Assembly (NCBI GenBank): GCA_020634935.1
Contig: JACKAT010000036.1
Span: 1 to 51,846, forward strand
Direction of reading: 5' to 3'
From: Anaerolineales bacterium
GTDB lineage: Bacteria; Chloroflexota; Anaerolineae; 4572-78; J111
DNA: 51,846 nt
Position numbers and translations under genes: made by a program. Below, in pieces: positions 1 through 9,197 of this stretch. How positions within the stretch are numbered: position 1 is the first letter of the stretch; every line of letters begins with the position of its first letter. Under the pieces are notes generated by a model, which worked only from the letters and a program-made list of their open reading frames with translations, searched no databases and had not been told where the DNA came from.

Positions 1-768
1 GCTCGATTTCAGGATGATCGGCTACGCTGCTTTCGCTCCAAGACAGCGTTGGGCGTAGCCGGTGGTCGAAATTTTTTAATGCAGCAGGCCGGCGGCGACA
101 TTTTTTGCGTCATCGACGATGACGCCTATTTTGCCCATGAGCGTTGTTTGGCTCACATTGTCGATGCGTTCGAGCATCAACCCCACTTAGGTATTTTAGC
201 GGCTAAAGTGATCGATCATCAACAGGGGCGAACCAAACTACTGGTTCCGTTCAGCCGCTATGCCCGCCGAAAATGGCCCGGTATCGTCAATGAGCGGCAG
301 CCGGTGTCCTATTTTTTGGGAACATGCCACGCCATCCGTCGATCTGTTTTTGAAACGTGCGGAGGCTATCGGGCCGATCTCATGTTTGGTGAAGAGGAAC
401 TTGACCTCTCGTATCGCGCCGTGGAACGTAAATTTGAATTGGTCTACTGGCCTGAGGTGACGGTTTATCACTACCCGGAGGCGTCTGTGGTTGGTCGAAA
501 AGCAGGTTATCGCCATCCGGAATTGTACTACCACATTCGGAATCGATTTTTCTTATCGTATAAATATTTACCCTGGCCCTACATTCCGGTGTATTTGAGT
601 TTCTGGTTGAGCGTCTACGGCCGCGAGGCGCTGAAGTTGTCCGCCCACCGAGAATATCTGGCCGGGCTTAAAGCCGGGCTGGCCGTTCTCAACAGCACCG
701 ACCGAACCCCGCTCAGCGGCGAGTCGGTGCGTTATTTGAAATCCCATTATGGCCGGCTGTGGTACTGA
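1..768 (+). CDS. Family 2 glycosyltransferase, 5' end outside the window
   Basis: The reading frame is open from base 1, so the start lies upstream; 255 residues are visible. It transfers a sugar from a nucleotide donor, most likely during surface polysaccharide assembly in the cytoplasm. The visible part begins inside the GT-A fold: an AGGRN segment is followed by the metal/donor-binding DDD (visible residues about 39-41), and an acidic GEEELDLS segment sits where GT2 enzymes carry the catalytic ED motif. No clear membrane segment is seen. An internal TTG at 49 could be mistaken for a start, but similarity to the family continues upstream of it. Its TGA overlaps the ATG of the next gene (TGATG), which suggests translational coupling. 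The acceptor sugar cannot be told. Confidence 0.88.
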   Translation, partial: ARFQDDRLRCFRSKTALGVAGGRNFLMQQAGGDIFCVIDDDAYFAHERCLAHIVDAFEHQPHLGILAAKVIDHQQGRTKLLVPFSRYARRKWPGIVNERQPVSYFLGTCHAIRRSVFETCGGYRADLMFGEEELDLSYRAVERKFELVYWPEVTVYHYPEASVVGRKAGYRHPELYYHIRNRFFLSYKYLPWPYIPVYLSFWLSVYGREALKLSAHREYLAGLKAGLAVLNSTDRTPLSGESVRYLKSHYGRLWY

Positions 769-1781
769 TGATGATCGATGCCTGGCCGATTGTCACGGTC
801 ATTATGCCGGTCCTTAATGAAGCTGCCTTTATTCGCCGGAGTTTGGGCGCGGTTCTGGCGCAAGATTACCCTCAAGACCGGCTCGAAATTCTGGTGGTCG
901 ACGGCGGCTCCAACGATGGTACCGGCCAAATTGTGCAGGAACTGCTGAAAGCGTGGCCCCGAAGCCGGCTGCTCGATAACCCCCGGCGGATTCAGTCAGC
1001 CGCATTGAATATCGGCATCCAGGCTGCGGCTGGTGAGATCATTATTCGGGTGGACGGTCACGCCCTCATCGAGCCTGATTACGTCAAAACATGCGTTCGT
1101 CTGCTGGCCAATGGAGAATTTGAGAATGTCGGTGGCCTGATGCGTCCGGTTGGAAATGGTTATGTCGGGCAAGGCATTGCTCTGGCAACAACGTCATTTT
1201 TCGGTATCGCCGGCTCGAAATTCCATTATTCAAACCGGGAACAAGTGGTTGATACGGTCTACATGGGCGCGTTTCGACGTACGATTTTTGATCGGATCGG
1301 TTTGTTTGATGAACAGCTCAAAATTAACGAAGATTACGAGTTTAACTATCGCCTGCGCCAGGCCGGTGGAAAAATTTTACTCAGTCCAGCCCTCAAATCG
1401 ACTTACGTGCCGCGTCACTCCTTAGGCGCTCTCTGGCGGCAATATTTTCAATACGGCCGCTGGAAAGTGCGGATGCTGCAAAAACACCCCACCTCGCTGC
1501 GCTGGCGGCAGGCCGTGTCGCCCGTTTTTGTGGGCGCGATTGCCGGCAGTTCACTGATGGGGTTGTTTTGGCAACCGGCCCGCTGGCTTTTAGCCGGCCT
1601 GACCGGCAGCTACTTGCTTGCAAGTTGGGTTGCCAGTACAATAGCAGCCAGACGTGGTGGTTGGCGCTACCTGCCCATCCTCCCGATCATCTTCGCCACC
1701 ATCCACTGGGCCTGGGGGTTGGGCTTTTGGTATAGCCTGCTGTTGACCATTACGCCCCAAGGCGGTAAATTAAAGCGTTAA
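768..1781 (+). CDS. Family 2 glycosyltransferase with C-terminal membrane segments (ExoA-like)
   Basis: A GT2 enzyme of 337 residues. The N-terminus reads VTVIMPVLNEAAFIRRSLGA, followed by VVDGGSNDGT, the classic nucleotide-sugar site. The acidic catalytic segment is INEDYEFNYRLRQAG, and an RQYFQYGRWKVRM segment resembles the acceptor-side region of ExoA-type succinoglycan transferases. Two or three hydrophobic helices at the C-terminus (about residues 250-330) suggest a membrane-bound enzyme facing the cytoplasm. The ATG at 768 overlaps the upstream stop and is preferred to a GTG at 759. The next gene starts 4 bases after the stop, so these three genes look like one operon. Substrate specificity is unknown. 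Confidence 0.88.
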   Translation: MMIDAWPIVTVIMPVLNEAAFIRRSLGAVLAQDYPQDRLEILVVDGGSNDGTGQIVQELLKAWPRSRLLDNPRRIQSAALNIGIQAAAGEIIIRVDGHALIEPDYVKTCVRLLANGEFENVGGLMRPVGNGYVGQGIALATTSFFGIAGSKFHYSNREQVVDTVYMGAFRRTIFDRIGLFDEQLKINEDYEFNYRLRQAGGKILLSPALKSTYVPRHSLGALWRQYFQYGRWKVRMLQKHPTSLRWRQAVSPVFVGAIAGSSLMGLFWQPARWLLAGLTGSYLLASWVASTIAARRGGWRYLPILPIIFATIHWAWGLGFWYSLLLTITPQGGKLKR

Positions 1782-1785
1782 TCCA

Positions 1786-3231
1786 ATGGAAGAAAAACTT
1801 CTTCTTAAACCGAGTCTCGCCCGCACGCGCAGCCGCTCTTTTTCAATGCAGTTAGCTGAGCATAGGAACGTTTTGCTCACCGTTGATGGGGTCTTAGTGG
1901 TGCTGGCCCTGATCCTCGGCCTGTGGTTTGGCGCTCAGCGCTCAAACTGGGATTTTTCGCTGGCGTTGATTCTCTCCTATAGCGGCTGGTTTATCATCGT
2001 CACCGCTGTCTATTTTGTGTTGGCCACAGCTAACAACGCTTACCAACCCAAAGTCGCCTCCGATCCCGTCGCCAGTTTTGTGGCGATTTCCAAAACCGTT
2101 TTCCAAATTTTCGCCGTTTATTTACTCATCTACGCCCTGCTGCCGCCTTGGTCACTGCCGCGCCATTTCGTCGGCATATTTGCGATCATTTCGCCCTTTA
2201 TGCTGTTGGGGTGGCGGCTGCTCTACAGTTGGGCCTTTACCAAAACGGTCTTCCGGCACAAAGCGATCATCGTTGGCGCGGGATGGGCCGGCCAGACCAT
2301 CGCCAAAATCTTCACCGATTTTGCCCCGGCTCACTTTCAACTCATCGGTTTTGTCGATGACGATCCGGCCAAGCAGCAGACGATATTTCAAGGGGCTTCG
2401 GTTCTCGGTCCGGTTGAGTCGCTGCCGGGACTGGCTCAAGTGAATGGCGTAAGCGACGTGGTGCTGGCCATCACCCGTGATGTGCCGAGCCACGTGCTGA
2501 CCAGTCTAATGGCCTGTTACGAAGGCAATATTCGCATCTCGACGATGTCGGAGTTGTACGAGTGGCTGACCGACCGCGTTCCTGTCGAGCATATCGGCGA
2601 TAATTGGTATGTGACCCTGCCGCTCGGCAGCCGTAGCCAAACCTTGGCTTATCGAGCAGCCAAGCGGTTGATGGATATCGTCATCTCGGCGGTGAGCTTA
2701 CTGCTTTTTATGCTCTTGTTCCCCATACTGGCCGTGTTGATTAAGTTCGACACTCCCGGCCCCATCTTCTACCGCCAGAAGCGCATTGGTCGTGGCGGCC
2801 ACACCTTCGAGTTGATCAAACTCCGCTCGATGGTCGTCGATGCTGAAAAAGACGGCGTCGCCAAATGGGCCGATTACGACGACCCCCGCGTCACTCGGAT
2901 AGGCCGTTTTTTACGCCAGACTCGCCTGGATGAAGTGCCGCAATTGTTCAACGTTCTGCGTGGCGAGATGAGCCTCATCGGCCCTCGTCCCGAACGCCCC
3001 GAATTTGTACGGGAACTTGAGCAGGAAATCCCCTTCTACCGCACCCGCCTGACCGTCAAACCCGGTCTCACCGGCTGGGCTCAAGTTAATTACGATTACG
3101 GTCGCTCCGCCGTCGATGCTCTGGAAAAACTGCGCTACGATCTGTACTACATCAAGCATCAGTCGATCCATCTCGATGTGATCATCTTGCTGAAGACCAT
3201 CGGAACGGTGCTAATGCTGCGCGGAACATAA
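1786..3231 (+). CDS. Polyprenyl-phosphate glycosylphosphotransferase (WcaJ/WbaP-type)
   Basis: At 481 residues this has the usual length and architecture of an initiating sugar transferase. It moves a sugar-phosphate from a nucleotide sugar to undecaprenyl phosphate and so starts a repeat unit at the cytoplasmic membrane face. Four N-terminal membrane helices (about 30-150) lead into a Rossmann-like domain with GAGWAG at 164-169. A further hydrophobic segment (about 298-320) precedes the catalytic domain, which has PGPIFYRQKRIGRGG, KLRSM, the DE pair at 382-383, LRGEMSLIGPRPE and KPGLTGWAQVNY. It follows two glycosyltransferases with only 4 bases between stop and start, which supports an exopolysaccharide or capsule operon. 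The first sugar (glucose or galactose type) cannot be told from sequence. Confidence 0.93.
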   Translation: MEEKLLLKPSLARTRSRSFSMQLAEHRNVLLTVDGVLVVLALILGLWFGAQRSNWDFSLALILSYSGWFIIVTAVYFVLATANNAYQPKVASDPVASFVAISKTVFQIFAVYLLIYALLPPWSLPRHFVGIFAIISPFMLLGWRLLYSWAFTKTVFRHKAIIVGAGWAGQTIAKIFTDFAPAHFQLIGFVDDDPAKQQTIFQGASVLGPVESLPGLAQVNGVSDVVLAITRDVPSHVLTSLMACYEGNIRISTMSELYEWLTDRVPVEHIGDNWYVTLPLGSRSQTLAYRAAKRLMDIVISAVSLLLFMLLFPILAVLIKFDTPGPIFYRQKRIGRGGHTFELIKLRSMVVDAEKDGVAKWADYDDPRVTRIGRFLRQTRLDEVPQLFNVLRGEMSLIGPRPERPEFVRELEQEIPFYRTRLTVKPGLTGWAQVNYDYGRSAVDALEKLRYDLYYIKHQSIHLDVIILLKTIGTVLMLRGT

Positions 3232-3309
3232 TATCTGGCCGGACGGGGATTTCTCATTCGCCCTTCGGTTCAGCCTACTTCATCATTCATCCCTCATCAT
3301 TCATCATTC

Positions 3310-4092
3310 TTACAACTTCGGCCCCTGGTTCAGCCGCGATACGACTCTAAATAATAGCCCGAAAACAATTAAATAGAGTACCGTCAGGCCAATGTAGAAA
3401 CCGGCCCGGCCGAACGGAAACGGTTTATGGGCCGCTAATTTCGCCAATAATGTTTGTAGCGTGGTTTCAACCGGCCCATCGTAGTAAAGATTAAAGCCGA
3501 TATCGAACGTTTCGACCGCTTTCGATGATCGCTGGATCATCGGCAGCCAGATATGGTATGGGCGGGCAAGGGTAGGTGTTTCTGTCTCAGCGGCGGCTGA
3601 CGTATTGACCTGGTAATCAGCCTGGCCGGCGGGGTAAACATCGACGTAACTGCTGTAAATGCCCATCGATGCCGGTGGTTGGGGCGACTGACTCGTCACA
3701 ATGAAGCAGTATCGATGCCCGGCTGAGTTGTCAAGAGGAGGAAAGCTAAATGATTGGGGTTGGTTGTTTACGATGGTTTTATAATCAACCTCGATTGTCG
3801 CCAAAGTGTCTTCGGTTGTGCAGGAATTTTTGAGGTGAAAAATGATGGAGGCCGTTTCGCTATCGACTTGATGTTGAAAAAATAAATCGATGCGATGCAG
3901 ACCGGGGTAATCGGCTTCAAATTCTTGGGAGATTTGGGCATTGCCGTCGAGCGCGTAGACGGCGGTGGAGTAGCGCGGCAGATAGTAGGTTTGGCTAAAT
4001 CCGGCTAATCGGCCGGCGTAAAGCCAATAGGCCAGATAACCCCCAACCAGCAAAATTAAGCCCAAAAGCAGATACCGGGTCGTTCGGCTCAC
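3310..4092 (-). CDS. Membrane-anchored protein of unknown function, companion of the DUF2142-type protein
   Basis: 260 residues with a GTG start. An N-terminal membrane helix (about 8-26) and a C-terminal one (about 228-250) enclose an extracytoplasmic domain of about 190 residues rich in beta strands, which could be a carbohydrate-binding or lectin-like fold. I do not recognise a family. It begins 7 bases after the stop of the DUF2142-type gene on the same strand, so the two are almost surely co-transcribed. The gene at 8462-9178 has the same plan (helix, beta-rich domain with an IDLFF or IDVMF-type segment, a C-terminal helix beginning GFY or GSAGFY) and also sits beside a DUF2142-type gene. 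The pairing suggests one functional unit. Confidence 0.7.
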   Translation of the reverse strand: MSRTTRYLLLGLILLVGGYLAYWLYAGRLAGFSQTYYLPRYSTAVYALDGNAQISQEFEADYPGLHRIDLFFQHQVDSETASIIFHLKNSCTTEDTLATIEVDYKTIVNNQPQSFSFPPLDNSAGHRYCFIVTSQSPQPPASMGIYSSYVDVYPAGQADYQVNTSAAAETETPTLARPYHIWLPMIQRSSKAVETFDIGFNLYYDGPVETTLQTLLAKLAAHKPFPFGRAGFYIGLTVLYLIVFGLLFRVVSRLNQGPKL

Positions 4093-4099
4093 AAATCTA

Positions 4100-5518
4100 T
4101 CAACCGTAAATGTAAGGGATTAAGACGAAGCCCAGCGCATACGCGTCATAAAGAAAGAAGGCGGTTAGCCAGATGGGCAAGGTCAATTGATAGAATCGAG
4201 CCGGAATGAGCTGCTGGTAGCCCAGAAAAAAGTACAGGGAAAAAGGCAGCAAGGCCGGAAAAAAGTAGCGGGACGGCGGCCCCCAGCGAACCGATTGTGT
4301 GGCGATGATGGGCGTGTAAACGCTTATCAGGGCAAAGATCAAACTAAAGAGTAGCACCAGCAAGATATCCTGCTGATTTGAGGTCAACGTGCGTGGGCGG
4401 CGGCCGAATTGCAGGAGATGCTGCCCAATAAATAACAGCATACCCAGGCCGATGATAATGCAGATCAACCACACCGCCCGTAAGCCGGTGGTCAACACCG
4501 GAATGTTGGCCCACCCAAATAACCCCCAAAATGATAAAAATCCCCACCGAATCGTGTGCAGGTAAACGGCCATTGCCGTCGGGCTGAAGTAATTTCCCAC
4601 CGGCGCCGGCTGATCGAGGGTTAACTCAAGGGTGGAGATGGCGCGGCCGCCCTCCCCTAGTTGAAACAGTAAAATACTGCCGATGAACGTAGCGCTGGCA
4701 ATCATCACCAATGAGCCGGCCAGCCAGAGTGGTTTCCAGTAGAATCGACGCGCCAGATAGACGATCAACGCCACCAGCGTGGTGGGCATGATAAACAGGG
4801 CTGTCGGTTTGGTCATAATGGCCAGCCCCAGAGCCAAAGCCGTGACGAGCAGCCGAATGATAGATAGCCCGTCGCAGAAGATTTTGGCCAGGCCAAAAAA
4901 GTACAAAGAGACCCATAAAACCACCAAAACATCGCTGTTGATGGCCGTATCCACATGCAGATGCATCGGTAAAAAAACTAGAAACGTCGTCATACCGACA
5001 GCATGCACTATCCGAGTGGGAAAGATGGTTCGGGTCAAAAACCAGCCCAGGCTTACCGTTAGCGTGGTGAACAGTAATGACGCCAACCGCAATATATAGA
5101 CCTGGGATATGAGGGGCAGATTTTTCATCAAGGCGGATAACGGGGCCATCAGCCGGTGATAAACCAGCGGATAATTACCCGCAATGATCAGACTGCCGGT
5201 GCTGGTCGGTGGGTAGTAATTGATGAACCGATCGCTGACCGGCCGGCTGGGATCGAGCGGGTCTTGGGGCGGAGCCAACCGAGACAACTGCCAAATCTGG
5301 AAGGCTTGAAAGCTGGCGTGCATATCGGGATGCATGGGGGTGGTCAAATAGACCGCTTCGGTCGGCTGAAGGCCCTCTTGCCCGATGAGCCTGATCGCTT
5401 CAAAATGGGCCGGTTCATCCGGGGCCAACCACGGCGGCACGATGGCGATATACAGTAACCCCCTGATCACCACCAACCCAATCAGCAGGGCCAGAATTTT
5501 GTCATTGTCCCGGAACAT
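4100..5518 (-). CDS. DUF2142-type polytopic membrane protein, probable GT-C-like glycosyltransferase
   Basis: 472 residues with about ten to twelve hydrophobic helices. After the first helix comes PPW-LAPDEPAHFE (residues 28-40), the signature of the DUF2142 family. The acidic pair just outside the first helix resembles the first-loop acidic motif of GT-C glycosyltransferases that use polyprenyl-phosphate sugars, so a role in glycosylating a surface polymer is plausible but unproven. The ATG at 5518 is used. It lies in the polysaccharide cluster, 20 bases downstream of the minus-strand glycosyltransferase and 7 bases upstream of its small partner. It is a paralogue of the gene at 7077-8465. 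Confidence 0.8.
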   Translation of the reverse strand: MFRDNDKILALLIGLVVIRGLLYIAIVPPWLAPDEPAHFEAIRLIGQEGLQPTEAVYLTTPMHPDMHASFQAFQIWQLSRLAPPQDPLDPSRPVSDRFINYYPPTSTGSLIIAGNYPLVYHRLMAPLSALMKNLPLISQVYILRLASLLFTTLTVSLGWFLTRTIFPTRIVHAVGMTTFLVFLPMHLHVDTAINSDVLVVLWVSLYFFGLAKIFCDGLSIIRLLVTALALGLAIMTKPTALFIMPTTLVALIVYLARRFYWKPLWLAGSLVMIASATFIGSILLFQLGEGGRAISTLELTLDQPAPVGNYFSPTAMAVYLHTIRWGFLSFWGLFGWANIPVLTTGLRAVWLICIIIGLGMLLFIGQHLLQFGRRPRTLTSNQQDILLVLLFSLIFALISVYTPIIATQSVRWGPPSRYFFPALLPFSLYFFLGYQQLIPARFYQLTLPIWLTAFFLYDAYALGFVLIPYIYG

Positions 5519-5538
5519 TCTGACGATTTAGACACCGC

Positions 5539-6951
5539 TTATAGTTTTTGATACTTGTCGACTTTCCAGCGGATGTACTCAGTCCCCTGGTCGATTAAGC
5601 CTGAGATGCCGCCCAGCCGCAGCGCTCGCCAGCCCTTGCCGAGTAACCGAACTCCTTCATTTGGGGATTGGCTGAATTCAGACTGAGAACCCAGATGGGC
5701 TTTGTCCGGCGCGAAGTGCGGGTTGGTACAGAAATTGACCAGCGGCTGCGTTACGGACGGCCAATGATACTGAGCCGCCACCCGTTGAAACTGAGCCGAC
5801 TGTTCGGCCCGCCGGGTTGGATGGTTTAGCCACCGGTTAACCGCCGCCGCGACGCCGTTGACATCGGCCGGATCGACCAGAATGGATAAGTTCTGCGCGG
5901 CCAGAGCTTCGCCCATCACATCGCCTTTGGTCGAAACGGTGGGCAGGCCGGCCCACAAATGATCGAGCAGCCGCGTTCTGAACGAAAAGCGCGTCTCAAT
6001 ATGGTCGAGGTGAAGACTCACTCCCACGTCGGCTTCCAAAAGATAATTTTGGCGCTCCTCGTATGGCACCCAATCATTAAAAAACACCGATTGATCGTAA
6101 AGCCCCAACGCTTGGCTGAGCGCGATGGTTTCATCGACGGCTTCCATCCGGCTCACGTTTTTATTGGGCCGGTTGATGCCCATAAAGAACAGTTTGGCTC
6201 GGGGATGCTGAGCCTGGATCAGCGGCATCGCTTTGACCAGCGTTTGGGCATCGAACCAATTCCAGATACCGCCGGTCCAGATGATCACCGGATCATCGGC
6301 GGCAATGGTTTTGTAAACCCCTTTTAAGACGGCCTTGGTGTGCCGAGGCGGTTCATCGGGCAGACCATACGGCGCCACATCGATTAAGCGGCGCAGGCTG
6401 GCATCTTGCTGGTACGTGTAAGGGTTAGTCCGCCCCATCGCCGACAGCATCCCCAGCCAATAATCGCGCTGTTTTTCGCCGGCGCAGATAAAAAAGTCGC
6501 CGGCTCTCAGTTGAAGCCGCAGCGCGCTGAGCGTGTTATCGTAAGCGGTGATCTGTTGCAGCCAATCATTCTCAGATTGCCGTTGTAAACTTTCCAGCAG
6601 AAACGGGGCGTAAAGATCCAACACCAGCGGTTTGGCCAGCGTCGCCACAAACGGGTGGTAGAACAAAACCAGCCCCGAGGTGACGATCACATCACAATCG
6701 GCCACAGCCCGGCGAAAGTCATCGATGTGAGCGCAAACGCACAGCGACGCCGGCAGGTCGCCCAAATCCGGCACCGAGTCCTCCATCGGTACAAACGGCG
6801 GCACAATGAGCTTGACCGTCACATAGTTCCCCAACACCCGGGCAAATTCCCAATAGCGAATGCCGGTGCCGGCCATATTTTTGCCCACCACATCATTGAG
6901 TATCAGCGCTACGGTGGTTGATTTGTTGCCACTGAGTTGATTTGGAGTCAT
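5539..6951 (-). CDS. GT-B fold glycosyltransferase, group 1/GT4-like
   Basis: 470 residues. The N-terminal half starts with VALILNDVVGKNMAGTGIR, a glycine-rich loop typical of GT-B enzymes. The C-terminal half has VIIWTGGIWNWFDAQTLVKA (the start of the donor-binding domain), KLFFMGINRP, and a region with RTRLLDHLWAGLPTVSTKGD that corresponds to the donor-diphosphate contact of family 4, although the usual EX7E is not intact. It probably works in the cytoplasm in surface polysaccharide synthesis. The ATG at 6951 was chosen over a TTG directly upstream. It heads the minus-strand group that continues with the DUF2142-type pair. The donor and acceptor are not known. Confidence 0.83.
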   Translation of the reverse strand: MTPNQLSGNKSTTVALILNDVVGKNMAGTGIRYWEFARVLGNYVTVKLIVPPFVPMEDSVPDLGDLPASLCVCAHIDDFRRAVADCDVIVTSGLVLFYHPFVATLAKPLVLDLYAPFLLESLQRQSENDWLQQITAYDNTLSALRLQLRAGDFFICAGEKQRDYWLGMLSAMGRTNPYTYQQDASLRRLIDVAPYGLPDEPPRHTKAVLKGVYKTIAADDPVIIWTGGIWNWFDAQTLVKAMPLIQAQHPRAKLFFMGINRPNKNVSRMEAVDETIALSQALGLYDQSVFFNDWVPYEERQNYLLEADVGVSLHLDHIETRFSFRTRLLDHLWAGLPTVSTKGDVMGEALAAQNLSILVDPADVNGVAAAVNRWLNHPTRRAEQSAQFQRVAAQYHWPSVTQPLVNFCTNPHFAPDKAHLGSQSEFSQSPNEGVRLLGKGWRALRLGGISGLIDQGTEYIRWKVDKYQKL

Positions 6952-7000
6952 CAATCAAATAGATCATCGCTTGGCCGCTGGTCGGATGCCGGCCTGGTAG

Positions 7001-7029
7001 TTGCTTCCTGCTAAAATCGTACCTATAAT
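7001..7029 (+). promoter_or_regulatory. Sigma-70-type promoter for the gene at 7077
   Basis: TTGCTT (7001-7006) and a perfect TATAAT (7024-7029) are separated by 17 bases. Transcription would start near 7036, about 40 bases before the proposed start codon. This is a sequence match only. Confidence 0.55.
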
Positions 7030-7076
7030 CGATTGGTTTCGGCCGTTGGCCTAATGCTGCTGATACTACACCGGGA

Positions 7077-8465
7077 TTGAGAATAAATCAATTGTCCTAC
7101 AACAAAAGCCCATCTGCGGATATCACTAAATTAAGTCAGATTAATACTATTTTCTATATCATGTTGGCTTTAACGCTGGTTCGCGGGCTTTTGTATGCTG
7201 TTCTCATTCCACCCTGGCAAGCCCCCGATGAACCGGGCCAATTCGAGCGCGCCAAAGCCGCTTTGTCGGCCCAAGATTGGGCCAGTACATCGGCCAACGG
7301 CCCGGCCTGGTACGATGATCTCAGCCAATCGTTATTTACCTTCGCTATGTGGGATTTTTTAGATGGGAAGCGCCCCGGTTATGTGGCCGGCCAGCCATTG
7401 AGCCGGTATATTACTCTCTATAACGAAGCTTACGACGGTCAATATGGCAGCCAGCCCACTTATGCGGCCATCGGCTGGCCGATCTTATTCGCCCCCGGCG
7501 CATCCATTGTGTCACAACTGTATCTGGTCAGATTAAATATGGTGCTGATGAACCTGGCCGTCATCTATCTGATTTATCGCCTTGTCCAAACCATTTTTCC
7601 CCAAAACCGTTTTTTGATCGTTGGTGTGCCGCTGCTGATTTTGTTCCATCCTCAACACACCCACCTGACGTCAACCGTTAACAACGGCAATCTGGCCGAA
7701 CTTCTGGCCACAGCGGCCCTTTATTTTATGGTGCGAGGCATTATGCGCGGTTTCTCCTGGCCGGTGGTTCTGGCGATGTTCGTTTGCACTATTGTGGCGA
7801 TGTGGGCTAAGGCTACGGCCTATTTTTTACCGTTTGCCATCGCCACCATTGGCTTGTTTTATTTATGGCGCTATCGCCGGCGCTGGTATTGGTTGCTGCC
7901 GGTTTTTGCCGTCCTGGCCGGCCTGGGCTATCTTTTGGCCCCGGAGCGATTGAAAATACTCAGTTTGTGGATCGGACGGGGGATTATCGAGGGCCAGTTC
8001 CGGTTGAATTCGCTGGTGCCGATCGATCTGTTTCGCAGCTTTTGGGCTTTTCCCGGCTGGGTGAGCGTCGCTTTGCATCCATTCTGGTATTGGCTGTGGT
8101 TGTGGGCTTGTCTCTTGGCGGTAGTCGGTTGGGTCGTTTTTGGGGTGACTCAGCGGCGGTTGATTTTTTCGACCCAAACTCGACCCCAACTACAAGCTCT
8201 GACGGCCCTGGCGGTAGCCGTAGTTGTAGCCGTCAGCATCCCCTTGGTGTGGAGCGCCATCACGGATACGATTGTTTACCGCCAGGGTCGTTCGATCTAC
8301 CCGGTCATTGGGCCAATTAGCCTGTTTCTGGTATTGGGTTGGTACCAGTTCATCCCGGCCGGATGGCGCCAAGAAGGGCTGGTGTCAATGGCTGCCGCGC
8401 TCTTCTTGTTCGACACGTTAGTGCTGTTTTACTACGCTGTACCCTTTTTCTACTCGCGCTACTAA
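7077..8465 (+). CDS. DUF2142-type polytopic membrane protein, second copy
   Basis: 462 residues if the TTG at 7077 is used; an ATG at 7161 (29th codon) is an alternative and would begin just before the first membrane helix, as in the paralogue. About eleven hydrophobic helices are seen. PPWQAPDEPGQFE (46-57) matches the PPWLAPDEPAHFE motif of the gene at 4100-5518; the His of the motif is replaced by Gln. No strong ribosome binding site precedes either start. A promoter at 7001-7029 precedes it. Its stop overlaps by 4 bases the stop of the convergent companion gene. The role is probably membrane-linked sugar transfer, by inference from the cluster. Confidence 0.75.
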   Translation: MRINQLSYNKSPSADITKLSQINTIFYIMLALTLVRGLLYAVLIPPWQAPDEPGQFERAKAALSAQDWASTSANGPAWYDDLSQSLFTFAMWDFLDGKRPGYVAGQPLSRYITLYNEAYDGQYGSQPTYAAIGWPILFAPGASIVSQLYLVRLNMVLMNLAVIYLIYRLVQTIFPQNRFLIVGVPLLILFHPQHTHLTSTVNNGNLAELLATAALYFMVRGIMRGFSWPVVLAMFVCTIVAMWAKATAYFLPFAIATIGLFYLWRYRRRWYWLLPVFAVLAGLGYLLAPERLKILSLWIGRGIIEGQFRLNSLVPIDLFRSFWAFPGWVSVALHPFWYWLWLWACLLAVVGWVVFGVTQRRLIFSTQTRPQLQALTALAVAVVVAVSIPLVWSAITDTIVYRQGRSIYPVIGPISLFLVLGWYQFIPAGWRQEGLVSMAAALFLFDTLVLFYYAVPFFYSRY

Positions 8466-9178
8466 AGTTCCCATTTGACCAACTGCCAGAAAAAGGCTCC
8501 TACCAGCCCCCCATAAACCACCATGATCGTACTGTAAAAACCGGCGCTGCCCAAAAGGCCGGGCCGATGCCGGGTTAGCTGCCCGGCCAAAAGAGTCCAC
8601 TTTTCGCCGGCGCTCAGTTGGTAACAAGTTCGAAAAGTAATATCGGCCGGTACCGGCGTCGATCCAAAAAAAGCGGTCCCCGGCAGGTAAACATTCCGCT
8701 CGATACCGCCCACGGTGATCGCCTGTTCCGCTGATGCCTCCGGCGAGGCCAAAGCGATCAAATACCGCTTCTGGGCAGACGTGGCCACCGGCGGCAGATC
8801 AAAGTGGTGCCAAATTTTGTTTTGAATGGTATTGGCTTCAGCCGTGGTATGAAAGACCTCAACGCCTTCCGCCACAGGATTTTCCGGCTTGCCCGTTAAC
8901 TCTAAAAGACGCAGTGAAACCGGCGGGGTAGACAGTTGGCCATACGTTAAAAACATGACATCGATACGGTTCAGCCCGTCGCGCGGCGCCACAAAACTTT
9001 GCCCGATAATCCGGTCGCCGAACAGTTTTTGGGCGATCGTTGGCGCTTCATTATTGTTGAACAACTGCCCTTCACAGCCAATTTGATCGAACAGCGAGCG
9101 GCCGATCACCCCTAAGCCGATAACCACCAGGCCAAACACAACGATGAGCGTAAGAGATTTAATACCCTGCATTGTCAT
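8462..9178 (-). CDS. Membrane-anchored protein of unknown function, second companion
   Basis: 238 residues: N-terminal helix (about 8-27), an extracytoplasmic beta-rich domain of about 180 residues, and a C-terminal helix (about 212-233). The layout matches the 260-residue protein at 3310-4092, and both are neighbours of DUF2142-type genes, although here the pair is convergent with a 4-base overlap of the stop codons rather than in tandem. The segment GLNRIDVMFLTYG corresponds to GLHRIDLFFQHQV in the other copy. No known domain is recognised. It may be an accessory subunit or substrate-presenting partner of the polytopic protein; that is inference from the repeated pairing. Confidence 0.68.
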   Translation of the reverse strand: MTMQGIKSLTLIVVFGLVVIGLGVIGRSLFDQIGCEGQLFNNNEAPTIAQKLFGDRIIGQSFVAPRDGLNRIDVMFLTYGQLSTPPVSLRLLELTGKPENPVAEGVEVFHTTAEANTIQNKIWHHFDLPPVATSAQKRYLIALASPEASAEQAITVGGIERNVYLPGTAFFGSTPVPADITFRTCYQLSAGEKWTLLAGQLTRHRPGLLGSAGFYSTIMVVYGGLVGAFFWQLVKWEL

Positions 9179-9197
9179 TAAACACTAAGAAAACTTA

